DNA of 64,000 nt from Actinomycetes bacterium (lineage in GTDB: Bacteria > Actinomycetota > Actinomycetes > Mycobacteriales > Mycobacteriaceae), in contig JAEYUQ010000002.1 in assembly GCA_023432405.1 (NCBI GenBank), forward strand, positions 46,447-110,446, written 5' to 3'. Every line of letters starts with the position of its first letter. Within the stretch, counting starts at the first letter, position 1. The notes beneath the pieces are model-generated. The model did not search any database. It saw only the letters and a program-made list of their open reading frames with translations, and was not told the DNA's origin. The translations under genes were made by a program, and so were the position numbers. Shown here one piece after another: positions 41,958 to 50,114 of the stretch.

Positions 41958-42842
41958 TCAGGCAGAAGCAGGCAACACTTCCTGTTTGTTTTGTTTTATT
42001 TGTGCCCGTTTTCGAAGAATGACCAGGACTGTCACGGCAGCTAGGAACACCACAGCAGAGACGATGGTATTTATTCTCAAGCCAAAAACATGGGTAGCTG
42101 TATCTGCACGCATAAGCTCAATCCAGAATCGGCCAAAAGTGTAACCGGCGACATAGAGAGCGAAAACCTGCCCGCCATGTAACTTCCAATGTTTTTCGGC
42201 CCAGAGAAGAAGAGCAAACACAAGGAGATTCCACAGCAGTTCATAAAGGAAGGTGGGATGTACCGAGGTAATAACCTGCCCTGTGGAGTGACCAGTCAGC
42301 GGAGCGTAGAGACGATCCTCATTCACGCGGTAGTAAATGTCCAGCGCCCAGGGAACCGTGGTGGGATTGCCATAGATTTCCTGATTAAACCAGTTGCCCA
42401 GTCTGCCGATGGCCTGAGCCAGAATGATGCCGGGAGCAGCGGCGTCGGCAAAGGGAGCTATGGGGATTGAACGGATTTTAAAAAGGAGAGCAATTGCCAA
42501 GCTTCCCAGTAAAATACCGCCCCAAATACCAAGACCTCCATTAGTAATTTTGAAGGCATTGAGGGAGTCACAGGTAGAGCAGAAGTATTTATCGTGATCG
42601 GTCAGCACGTGGTAGAGCCGTGCCCCAATAATGCCACTGGGGAAACCAACCAGAGCAGCGTCTACCACCAGGTTGGCGTCCCCTCCACGAGCGGTATAGC
42701 GGCGAACTGTGAGCCACAAAGCCACGAGCATACCCGTGATGATGCACAGAGAATAGGCGCGAATGGGAATTGATCCGAGGTACCAGACTCCCTGGGGTGG
42801 CGATGGGATATTAGCCAGAAATTGAACAGTCACGGTCACCAC
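41958..42842 (-). CDS. lgt: Prolipoprotein diacylglyceryl transferase
   Basis: A 294-residue integral membrane enzyme that attaches diacylglycerol from phosphatidylglycerol to the lipobox cysteine of prolipoproteins. Family segments: SIPIRAYSLCIITGML, GARLYHVLTDH and the signature AIGRLGNWFNQEIYG. About seven helices are visible. Substrates in this window are the lipoproteins at 26994-27317 and 53206-53883. Start is a GTG at 42842 with AAGGA upstream; the adjacent GTG codon is an alternative. Confidence 0.95.
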   Translation of the reverse strand: MVTVTVQFLANIPSPPQGVWYLGSIPIRAYSLCIITGMLVALWLTVRRYTARGGDANLVVDAALVGFPSGIIGARLYHVLTDHDKYFCSTCDSLNAFKITNGGLGIWGGILLGSLAIALLFKIRSIPIAPFADAAAPGIILAQAIGRLGNWFNQEIYGNPTTVPWALDIYYRVNEDRLYAPLTGHSTGQVITSVHPTFLYELLWNLLVFALLLWAEKHWKLHGGQVFALYVAGYTFGRFWIELMRADTATHVFGLRINTIVSAVVFLAAVTVLVILRKRAQIKQNKQEVLPASA

Positions 42843-42881
42843 TTTTCCTTAGAAACTCAGAAACTCCAACACCGAACAGGG

Positions 42882-43727
42882 CTATTCACCAAAAGTGCGC
42901 TGCTTACAGGAGGGGTGCTGACCTGCAGACACGAGGAGACGGGTTAAGCGTCCTGGGGTTTCAGACGTCATCAGAGTTCGACCCACCATTACCGCATCCG
43001 CACCCGCTCGAGCGTAACCAAGCTGCTCACGGGCACTGTTTACTCCTGAGAGAGCTATTCGGATAACTCTCGACGGCAACATCTGGACCATAGCTGCAAA
43101 ACGTTCCTCACCGAGACCGTCGTAACGGGGAGCGTCAATGCCCACCACTTCTGCCCCACATTCGACGGCCCTATGGAGCTCGGCTGGGGATCGAACCAGC
43201 ATCATGGCAGTCATACCCAACGCCTCGATGCGCTCTTTGAGGGCAAGGAGGCGATTATCATCCATAAGCCCCACATTGAGCTGAAGCATATCGGCTCCAT
43301 ACAGCCGAGCCTCATAAATTTGATAGGGGTCGAGGATAATATCTCGACAGACCACAGGAATGCTGACAGCACAGCGAGCAGCCAGGAGATCTCGCATGGA
43401 GGTCTGAAAAGACTCCCAATCCGTGTGGCAGGCCAACATGATGGCACCACCGTGTTCTAGCTCTTGGGCCAGCGCAGGAACCGAGGTCATCTCCACCAAC
43501 TGCTCGCCCCCAGGAGCAGCACGCTTCATCACTGCGATAACCCCACACCCACACTGCTGTAAGGCCTCACGGGGATCTCGCACAGGAGCAGCATCCTGTG
43601 CTGCTGCTTTGATTTCTCGAAACGGAACCTCAGCCTCTCGGGCTGCAACATCGCGCAACACACTGACAATGAGCTTGTCCTGAGACCCAGGATCAGGGGT
43701 GTTACGTGTAGCTACGCCAGCTCCCAT
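42882..43727 (-). CDS. TrpC-fold (indole-3-glycerol-phosphate synthase-like) protein without catalytic residues
   Basis: A 281-residue (beta/alpha)8 protein at the site annotated as a second trpC in C. glutamicum. The TrpC signature IDPYQIY is kept as ILDPYQIYEARLYGAD, but aligned with E. coli TrpC most catalytic positions differ: ECKKASPSKG reads VMKRAAPGGE (Glu lost, Lys kept), CKDF reads CRDI (Lys to Arg), TEVS reads MLVR (Glu lost), GINNR reads GIDAP (Asn lost), and SESG reads ALSG (Glu lost). It probably does not make indole-glycerol phosphate. ATG at 43727 with GGTGAGG upstream is preferred over GTG 43778. Confidence 0.8.
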   Translation of the reverse strand: MGAGVATRNTPDPGSQDKLIVSVLRDVAAREAEVPFREIKAAAQDAAPVRDPREALQQCGCGVIAVMKRAAPGGEQLVEMTSVPALAQELEHGGAIMLACHTDWESFQTSMRDLLAARCAVSIPVVCRDIILDPYQIYEARLYGADMLQLNVGLMDDNRLLALKERIEALGMTAMMLVRSPAELHRAVECGAEVVGIDAPRYDGLGEERFAAMVQMLPSRVIRIALSGVNSAREQLGYARAGADAVMVGRTLMTSETPGRLTRLLVSAGQHPSCKQRTFGE

Positions 43728-43843
43728 TGCCTCACCCCGTCTCTGTGAATGCTCGATCGCTTGTAGCCTAACCCGCACTACTCTGCTTGCCGAAATCAGC
43801 CTTTTCTACCACGGGGGTAACCAGAGGGAGAGCCTCCCCAGCA

Positions 43844-44608
43844 TCAGCGAGGTTCTTCTGGAGTATCAGACGAGCTTTCTGGCGCATCAGCTCGGGTTTC
43901 TGCGATGTCAGATGACGGGGAGGCGTCTACCGTTGGGTCTTGCCCAGAATCCAAGGCATCCCACAACGCCCTGCCTGATTCAGGTTCATCCGCCCATTTT
44001 CTCACCTGGAGTTCACCCTGCGCCTCCTTCCTTGTAAAACGGGAAGTATCCCTGTGACGACGTCCTGGGCGCCAGATCACCAGACAGGCTCCTGCCAGAA
44101 CCAGAAGCAAAGCCATGAGCGCACACAGAATCGGCAGAGGCGCTAAGTCAAGTGAGTCCACCTCGGCCCATGAATGGAGTGCGGAACTGGTGTCAGAGAC
44201 AGAGGAACTGGTGTCAGAGACCAGAACAAGGCGAGCATGGTCAGGATCGCCCCCAGAAATGAGGAGTGTCAGCGGAGAGATCATTCCGAACACGGCTACG
44301 AATGCAGTAACAACCCCAATAGTGCGCCTGCCGATTTTTCCAAGGAAGAACACAGATACTCCCGCGACCAGGAAGGCAACCGCACACACAGTAGACTCCG
44401 CAGACCACTGGGAGCCAGTGATAGCAAAAGTTGAAGAACCGGCTTTGTCATCCTTGGACGTCACGGTGACCCAGGAGAAACGAGTAGATACCCAGAGCAC
44501 CCCTGCGCCAATAAGTATGAGTACTCCAGCCACGCGATAAAGAGCAGACAATCTTGTGCCTGGAGTAGCGGTGTGTTCGGAGGTGATAGTGCGCTGAGAG
44601 CCTGGCAT
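43844..44608 (-). CDS. Trp biosynthesis-associated membrane protein (TIGR02234 type)
   Basis: A 254-residue protein with four predicted helices (about 24-46, 80-100, 105-125 and 160-180) and a cytoplasmic C-terminal tail, matching the TrpM/Trp_oprn_chp family found before trpC-like genes in actinobacteria. Its function is unknown. The extracytoplasmic loop contains an in-frame duplication (VSDTSSS / VSDTSSA). It starts directly at the hisI stop, so it is co-transcribed with the his genes. Confidence 0.78.
   Translation of the reverse strand: MPGSQRTITSEHTATPGTRLSALYRVAGVLILIGAGVLWVSTRFSWVTVTSKDDKAGSSTFAITGSQWSAESTVCAVAFLVAGVSVFFLGKIGRRTIGVVTAFVAVFGMISPLTLLISGGDPDHARLVLVSDTSSSVSDTSSALHSWAEVDSLDLAPLPILCALMALLLVLAGACLVIWRPGRRHRDTSRFTRKEAQGELQVRKWADEPESGRALWDALDSGQDPTVDASPSSDIAETRADAPESSSDTPEEPR
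44183..44221. repeat. 21-base tandem duplication inside the Trp membrane protein gene
   Basis: GGAACTGGTGTCAGAGAC occurs exactly at 44183-44200 and 44204-44221, period 21 bases. It adds seven residues (VSDTSSx) to an external loop without changing frame. Confidence 0.9.
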
Positions 44609-44965
44609 TTAATCTCCCAATAATTGATCGGCGTCAAAACAGGTGCGATCTCCGGTGTGGCACGCGCCCCCCTTTTGGTCTACTTTGAGCAGCACCGTGT
44701 CACCATCACAGTCAAGGCGAACCTCTCTCACCTTTTGGGTATGCCCACTAGTGAGACCCTTGACCCAATACTCAGAACGGGATCGAGACCAATAGGTGCC
44801 ACGACGAGTTTCCAAGGTGTATGCCAAGGCGTGCTCATCCATCCATGCCACCATGAGCACTTCGCCTGTGGAGTAGGCCTGAACCACAGCAGGAACCAAC
44901 CCACGTTCATTGAACGTAACTCTGCTCTTGATGTCAGGATCTAAGTCATAGTCCGCAATCGTCAT
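44609..44965 (-). CDS. hisI: Phosphoribosyl-AMP cyclohydrolase
   Basis: A 118-residue enzyme for the third step of histidine synthesis. Diagnostic segments: YWSRSRSEYWVKGLTSG, the metal-binding DCDGDTVLLKVDQ and GACHTGDRTCF. It is the monofunctional actinobacterial form; hisE is not fused and not in the window. It overlaps hisF by 4 bases. Confidence 0.96.
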   Translation of the reverse strand: MTIADYDLDPDIKSRVTFNERGLVPAVVQAYSTGEVLMVAWMDEHALAYTLETRRGTYWSRSRSEYWVKGLTSGHTQKVREVRLDCDGDTVLLKVDQKGGACHTGDRTCFDADQLLGD

Positions 44966-45735
44966 GAAAGCCGCACCTCATACCCAGCAGAAGCTAGTTC
45001 CTTCTTCACCTCTCCGATAGAGACTTCACCGAAGTGGAAAATACTTGCCGCCAGAACTGCATCGGCGCCAGCCCTGACTGCTGGAGGGAAGTGCTCAGGC
45101 TTTCCGGCTCCTCCTGAGGCAATCACAGGCACAGGTACAACTGCACGCACGGCAGTGATGAGCTCAATGTCAAAGCCGTCTTTGGTCCCGTCACCGTCCA
45201 TAGAATTCAGGAGAATCTCTCCTGCCCCCAGCTCTACCCCACGCTGAGCCCACTCAATAGCATCCAGATGGGCAGACTGTGTTCCTCCGTGGGTGGTGAC
45301 CTCGAAACCGCTAGGAGCCCAATCGCCGTCGGTTCTGCGAGCATCCACGCTCAGGACAATGCACTGGTTACCGAAACGGCGAGCACCTTCTGCAATAAGT
45401 TCCGGACGAGCAATTGCAGAGGTGTTGATGGAGACTTTGTCAGCGCCCGCACGCAAAAGCTGATCAATATCCTCAACGCTTCGCACTCCGCCGCCTACCG
45501 TGAGAGGAATAAAGACCTGACCTGCTGTTTTCCTCACCACATCAATCATGGTGCCACGAGCCTCCCGCGATGCGGAGACGTCGAGAAAAGTAAGCTCATC
45601 TGCCCCCTCGGCGTTATAACGATGAGCCAACTCCACGGGATCACCAGCATCCTTAAGACCAGCGAAGTTCACTCCTTTGACCACACGGCCATTCTTGACG
45701 TCCAAACAGGGGATGACCCGAATTGCCACAGCCAT
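44962..45735 (-). CDS. hisF: Imidazole glycerol phosphate synthase, cyclase subunit
   Basis: A 257-residue (beta/alpha)8 enzyme. It starts MAVAIRVIPCLDVKNGRVVKG, with the catalytic Asp in CLDV; the second catalytic Asp is in LSVDARR. Phosphate-binding loops VGGGVRS and ASGGAG are intact. It works with HisH (47409), which supplies ammonia. It follows impA by 67 bases and overlaps hisI. Confidence 0.97.
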   Translation of the reverse strand: MAVAIRVIPCLDVKNGRVVKGVNFAGLKDAGDPVELAHRYNAEGADELTFLDVSASREARGTMIDVVRKTAGQVFIPLTVGGGVRSVEDIDQLLRAGADKVSINTSAIARPELIAEGARRFGNQCIVLSVDARRTDGDWAPSGFEVTTHGGTQSAHLDAIEWAQRGVELGAGEILLNSMDGDGTKDGFDIELITAVRAVVPVPVIASGGAGKPEHFPPAVRAGADAVLAASIFHFGEVSIGEVKKELASAGYEVRLS

Positions 45736-45802
45736 GCTGACTATCCTTTCTCACAGTGGACGCTCGAACCTCAGTGATTCTCTATGGGTATCTAGGTACT
45801 TT

Positions 45803-46585
45803 TTACTCTCCACAGATGGATGTAATGCTACTCACTACATCATGGTGAGCACTGGGCGTGCCGACAATGACAGCTCCCGATGCAACGGTCCACTGCCCTC
45901 CGTCCTTGGTGGTGACAACGCGACCAGCCTCACGGCACAGGAGAACTCCAGCAGCGTTGTCCCACACATGGCGGCTTGCCGAATACGCGGCACTGTGAAT
46001 TCCCAAAGCGCAGAATGCAAGATCCACTCCCACTGAGCCACTGACGCGAACTCGATAACCACGGGCGTCCAGTGCGTGAAGAAGTTCACTATAAAAGGAT
46101 GGTTCCACGCGACCTGCAGTAGGAACAGCAATGAGCCCCTTGACATCCGGGTGATCGGGATAAGGAGTCCAAGGGGCGTCGTTCAGGAAAATCCCGGAGC
46201 CCTTCCAGGCAGTGAGCGTCATACGAAGTGAGGGAATGGCCACGACAGACACCACTGGCTGTTGATTGTCCACCAGAGCCACCAGAATGGCACTCAATGG
46301 GTGACCAACACTGAAATTAGTCGTTCCATCAACCGGGTCTACAACCCAATAGGGTGACCCTGTTTCGGTACCGCCGACCTCTTCCCCGATGACCGGCAAA
46401 GAGGTAGAAGCTGTTAGTTCCTCACGAAGGTATCGCTCAATCTCAAGGTCCACATCTGTAGCGAAGTCTCCCGGAGCCTTAAACAGCCGAGGTTGAGCAC
46501 CAACACCGCGAATAAACATTTTTCCGGCACGATCCACAGCACTCACTGCGCATCGAGTCAGGTGCCTGTAATCCTCGGTTGTCAC
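45803..46585 (-). CDS. impA: Inositol-monophosphatase-family phosphatase in the his operon
   Basis: A 260-residue metal-dependent phosphatase. Signatures: GEEVGGTE, WVVDPVDGTTNF (metal ligands) and HVWDNAAGVLLCREAG. The gene at this site in corynebacteria is called impA. It could dephosphorylate inositol phosphate for phosphatidylinositol synthesis or act as a HisN-type histidinol-phosphatase; the operon context is compatible with the latter, but sequence cannot decide. Gap of 44 bases to hisA. Confidence 0.87.
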   Translation of the reverse strand: MTTEDYRHLTRCAVSAVDRAGKMFIRGVGAQPRLFKAPGDFATDVDLEIERYLREELTASTSLPVIGEEVGGTETGSPYWVVDPVDGTTNFSVGHPLSAILVALVDNQQPVVSVVAIPSLRMTLTAWKGSGIFLNDAPWTPYPDHPDVKGLIAVPTAGRVEPSFYSELLHALDARGYRVRVSGSVGVDLAFCALGIHSAAYSASRHVWDNAAGVLLCREAGRVVTTKDGGQWTVASGAVIVGTPSAHHDVVSSITSICGE

Positions 46586-46629
46586 CGTACCTCCTGGACG
46601 TTCCTGGAGACGTGAAATGCCTCCATGAA

Positions 46630-47364
46630 TTACGAGGATACTGCGGCCAGAGCCTCAGGAAAATCAATCCGCCCCTCATAGAGGGCTTTGCCCACGATAG
46701 CTGAATCAATCCCTTCGTCACAGTACTGAGCCAGAGTCACCAGATCCTGAATACTAGACACCCCTCCACTCGCTGTTACTGCAGCTGAGGTAGCTGCAGA
46801 GACATCTCTGAGTAAATCGACATTAGGGCCGGACAAAGTACCGTCACGAGACACATCGGTGACCACAAAGCGGGAACAGCCTTGGGCGTCGAGACGTTCC
46901 AAGACCTCCCAGAGATCTCCCCCATCATCAACCCAACCGTGAATGGCGGCACGCCACTCGTCATCAACCAGACGAGCCGCCAAATCCACCGCAATGCGAT
47001 CACCGTAGGTGTCAAGAACACGGGCAATCCAGTCGGGCTTCTTCAACGCTGCTGTACCAATGTTGAGACGGGCAGCCCCTGTGGCCAAGGCTCGCTCTAA
47101 AGAAACATCGTCTCGAATTCCGCCGGTGAGCTCCACCTGAAGATCCACTGCCTCAACAATGCGGCGGGTGAGCTCGTGATTATCGACACGCCCGAAGGCA
47201 GCATCCAGATCCACCAGATGTAGCCATGTAGCTCCGGCTTCCTGCCACTTCAGGGCAGCCTCCACCGGATCTCCATACACTTTTTCAGTTCCAGCCACGC
47301 CCTTATCAAGACGAACCGCCTGACCACCCACAATGTCCACCGCAGGAAGAAGAGTGAAAACCAT
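46630..47364 (-). CDS. hisA: Phosphoribosylformimino-AICAR phosphate isomerase (HisA)
   Basis: A 244-residue isomerase. Catalytic Asp residues lie in LLPAVDIVGGQAVRL and VTDVSRDGTLSG; phosphate loops TGGIRDD and ASGGVSS are intact. Some actinobacteria use a bifunctional HisA/TrpF (PriA); corynebacteria usually have a separate TrpF, so a HisA-only role is assumed. It follows hisH by 44 bases. Confidence 0.95.
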   Translation of the reverse strand: MVFTLLPAVDIVGGQAVRLDKGVAGTEKVYGDPVEAALKWQEAGATWLHLVDLDAAFGRVDNHELTRRIVEAVDLQVELTGGIRDDVSLERALATGAARLNIGTAALKKPDWIARVLDTYGDRIAVDLAARLVDDEWRAAIHGWVDDGGDLWEVLERLDAQGCSRFVVTDVSRDGTLSGPNVDLLRDVSAATSAAVTASGGVSSIQDLVTLAQYCDEGIDSAIVGKALYEGRIDFPEALAAVSS

Positions 47365-47408
47365 GGTTCATCAGTGTAGCGGTACAGCAGGTGAGAAGCA
47401 GGAGAACC

Positions 47409-48044
47409 TCACCCCCATGCAAGCCATCGCTCAAGCAACTCGGCGCCAGCATCGCCTGATTTTTCAGGGTGGAACTGTGTAGACCACAAATTCCCAGATT
47501 CCACCGCCGCGATAAACCTATCTCCCCCATGCGTTGCCCATGTCACCTGAGGTTCAGGAAGAACTCCATCCGCAATCCATTCCCAGCGCCGCACGGCATA
47601 AGAATGAACAAAATAGAACCGTTCCGAGGCATCAACTCCCGCGAACATTTCGCTGTGAGCAGCAGGTTCCACGGTGTTCCAGCCCATGTGAGGCAGCACA
47701 TCGCTGTGAAGCTGCTCTACAACACCGGGATACTCGCCACAACCTGCGGTACGCTGACCGTGTTCTTCTCCGGCCTCAAAAAGAATTTGATGCCCTACGC
47801 AAATGCCAAGTACCGGCTTGAACCCCGCTAAAAACTGCCCAAGAAGACGATCTCCGCGCACTGATTTCAACCCAGCCATACAGGCACCGAAGGCACCCAC
47901 ACCGGGAATAACTAGCCGGTCACAGACTTCGGCCTCATGAGGATCAGAGGTAACCATCACATTCGCTCCCACTCGAGCCAAAGCCCGTTGAGCAGAACGA
48001 AGATTGCCGGAACCATAATCCAGAAGCGCTACGCGAGGTGACAT
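47409..48044 (-). CDS. hisH: Imidazole glycerol phosphate synthase, glutamine amidotransferase subunit
   Basis: A 211-residue class I glutaminase that passes ammonia to HisF. Nucleophile Cys lies in LGICVGHQILF (most homologues have GMQ, here GHQ), and the His-Glu pair in FHPEKSG. The frame opens at 48098 inside the MFS gene end, but MSPRVALLDYGSGN at 48044 is the standard N-terminus and lies 7 bases after TAAACT, a likely internal leaderless promoter. Confidence 0.95.
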   Translation of the reverse strand: MSPRVALLDYGSGNLRSAQRALARVGANVMVTSDPHEAEVCDRLVIPGVGAFGACMAGLKSVRGDRLLGQFLAGFKPVLGICVGHQILFEAGEEHGQRTAGCGEYPGVVEQLHSDVLPHMGWNTVEPAAHSEMFAGVDASERFYFVHSYAVRRWEWIADGVLPEPQVTWATHGGDRFIAAVESGNLWSTQFHPEKSGDAGAELLERWLAWG

Positions 48045-48051
48045 GGAACAT

Positions 48052-48057
48052 AGTTTA
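48052..48057 (-). promoter_or_regulatory. Internal -10 element before hisH
   Basis: TAAACT on the minus strand ends 7 bases before ATG 48044, inside the 3' end of the MFS gene. It would separate hisHAFI expression from hisDCB. Confidence 0.45.
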
Positions 48058-49320
48058 GCGAGGGCGTGCTGCTCCTGCGTCGCGACGTCGATCCGCAAGA
48101 GCGCACAGCGTCACCAGCAGCATGACACCCACAGCACTGACAAAGGTGGGACGGTAGGACGCTGCCACGATGAGATAGCCGAAAACGTAGTTTCCAAGAG
48201 CAGTTCCCCCATCGTAAGCAATGTTCCAGAATGCGGTTACTTCTGTTGTGTCCTCGTGGGCTAAACGTTCGTAAAACAGCAACAAAGTTTCATTCTGCGA
48301 CACGCCAAAGGCGCCACCAAAGAGGAAGCTTCCCACGATAAGAAGCGCAGCAATCCCTATCGAGGGTAGATCCGGGATGAGTCCTGCTGCTATACACGCT
48401 GAACCCACAATCGCCATGACTTGACCGGCCATGACGGTATGCCCAGCCTCTCCAGTGCGATCAGCAATTGTTCCTGACCAGTACCGAACTACCACGCTGC
48501 CAAGGGTGAGAACCGCAAGTGCAAGAGAGCCGAGAGTGGCGGCGGAGCTAACGCTGTTTTCCAAGGCTGGCGTGATAAAAGAGGTGAGCAAACCGTACAC
48601 CGCAGACTGGCTGGCCAAGATGAGGAGAGGAACGGCTACGGCGCCGAAGATAGATGCGCGCAGAAAGATCGGCCGAGGCGATGTGCGTTCTGAGGTGCTC
48701 GGACGATGGTGCCGAGGAACCAGGCTGAAGCACAGCAGAGCACCGAAGGCGACTGCCACAGCAATCCAGATGGCAAGGTCATAGCTGAAATAGGTGACGA
48801 TAATGCCTTCGAGAGGGAAAGCTATAACCTGAACAACACCGATGGCCACTCCCATCACCGCGTAGGCGGTACCCCACTGATTGTGAGGAAACATGATGGG
48901 CACAATCCCCGTTTGAGCCACTACGAGGAATCCGAAACCTAGACCTCGCAGAACTGAATAGATGAGAACTGGGGCAAGCTGGAAAGTCCACAGATAACCC
49001 AACGCGGGAAACCCCAGTAGGAAAGCAGATAGGAGGAAAACCGGAGAGAAACCCCATGCGCGAAGCAGGCGAGGACTCATCATCTGTCCCGCAACAGTGC
49101 CCACCATGAAAAGAGCGTTGACCAAGCCTGCGGAACCAGCATTGTGCCCCTGGTTCATCATGATGTCTGGAACGAGGGGAAGCAGGAGAGTAAACGCGGC
49201 GAAACCAGCGGACACACCCATAATCACGGCGAGGTAACCCGGAGTTGCCACAACCTCTCGGGTTCGTCCTGCCGCTGTAAGTTCAGAACCTGATTCTTCG
49301 CTAGAGCGAACTGTGTTCAT
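48055..49320 (-). CDS. MFS transporter embedded in the histidine operon
   Basis: A 421-residue, 12-helix major facilitator protein. Typical MFS loops are seen (SPRLLRAWGFSP after helix 2; SGTIADRTGEAGH in the second half). An MFS gene also stands between hisB and hisH in C. glutamicum. The substrate is unknown; export of histidine or a pathway intermediate is a guess from position. It overlaps no gene and ends 10 bases before hisH. Confidence 0.85.
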   Translation of the reverse strand: MNTVRSSEESGSELTAAGRTREVVATPGYLAVIMGVSAGFAAFTLLLPLVPDIMMNQGHNAGSAGLVNALFMVGTVAGQMMSPRLLRAWGFSPVFLLSAFLLGFPALGYLWTFQLAPVLIYSVLRGLGFGFLVVAQTGIVPIMFPHNQWGTAYAVMGVAIGVVQVIAFPLEGIIVTYFSYDLAIWIAVAVAFGALLCFSLVPRHHRPSTSERTSPRPIFLRASIFGAVAVPLLILASQSAVYGLLTSFITPALENSVSSAATLGSLALAVLTLGSVVVRYWSGTIADRTGEAGHTVMAGQVMAIVGSACIAAGLIPDLPSIGIAALLIVGSFLFGGAFGVSQNETLLLFYERLAHEDTTEVTAFWNIAYDGGTALGNYVFGYLIVAASYRPTFVSAVGVMLLVTLCALADRRRDAGAARPR

Positions 49321-49360
49321 AGAAATCCTGGTGAATTGTCACAGTGGTGGAAAACTCTTC

Positions 49361-49510
49361 TTACTGCAGCCAGAACACTCCCGCTATGGCTGCCATCACA
49401 GCAACGAGAGCCATCCCCATCGTGACCCATTTGGGGAAGTCATTGCTATACATCGAGTAGGTGCCTCCAGCGAATAACCCAGCCACAAGGAAAAGTAGAA
49501 CGGCACCCAT
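49361..49510 (-). CDS. Small membrane protein, 49 residues, between hisB and the MFS gene
   Basis: Reads MGAVLLFLVAGLFAGGTYSM and ends IAGVFWLQ, with two hydrophobic helices (about 2-20 and 28-47) around the loop YSNDFPKW. It starts 1 base after the hisB stop (TGATATG), so it is probably translated by coupling. The frame extends upstream within hisB out of frame, but that part is a shadow. No family is recognised; membership of the MFS transport unit is possible. Confidence 0.7.
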   Translation of the reverse strand: MGAVLLFLVAGLFAGGTYSMYSNDFPKWVTMGMALVAVMAAIAGVFWLQ

Positions 49511-49511
49511 A

Positions 49512-50114
49512 TCAGAGGATTCCCTTCGTAGAGGGGATGTCTCCATGACGCGGATCCAATTCCACAGCCTGACGAAGGGCACGGGCAAAAGCTTTGTACT
49601 CTGCCTCTGTAATGTGATGGGGATCGCGTCCATAGTGGCAAATCAAATGCACAGTAAGCCCTGCATGGATGGCAACGGATTCAAAGAAGTGACGGTTAAT
49701 CACTGTGGCATAGTGCCCACCGATGACAGTGTGAACCAAAGCCTCTGGCTCCCCTGTCATCACACAATAAGGGCGTCCAGAAATATCCACAATGCACTCA
49801 ACGAGAGATTCATCCATCGGGAGCTGTTGAGAACCAAATCTGCGAATTCCGCGTTTATCTCCCAGCGCCTGAGCAAGGGCTTTTCCAAGAACAATTCCCG
49901 TATCCTCAACCGTATGGTGAGCATCAACCTCGATGTCGCCTTCAGCCTTCACAGTGAGGTCAAAGGATCCATGAACTGCCACAGCAGTGAGCATATGATC
50001 AAAGAATGGCAACCCTGTGGAAATGTCATGGTGGCCAGAACCATCAAGGTTGATGGCCACCTGAATGGACGATTCTCCTGTGGTTCGGGTTACATCTGCC
50101 GTGCGGTCACTCAT
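49512..50114 (-). CDS. hisB: Imidazoleglycerol-phosphate dehydratase
   Basis: A 200-residue monofunctional IGPD. The metal-binding motifs are intact: FFDHMLTAVAVHG, DAHHTVEDTGIVLG, FESVAIHAG-type region SVAIHAGLT and DPHHITEAEYKAFARAL. It overlaps hisC by 8 bases. Confidence 0.97.
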   Translation of the reverse strand: MSDRTADVTRTTGESSIQVAINLDGSGHHDISTGLPFFDHMLTAVAVHGSFDLTVKAEGDIEVDAHHTVEDTGIVLGKALAQALGDKRGIRRFGSQQLPMDESLVECIVDISGRPYCVMTGEPEALVHTVIGGHYATVINRHFFESVAIHAGLTVHLICHYGRDPHHITEAEYKAFARALRQAVELDPRHGDIPSTKGIL

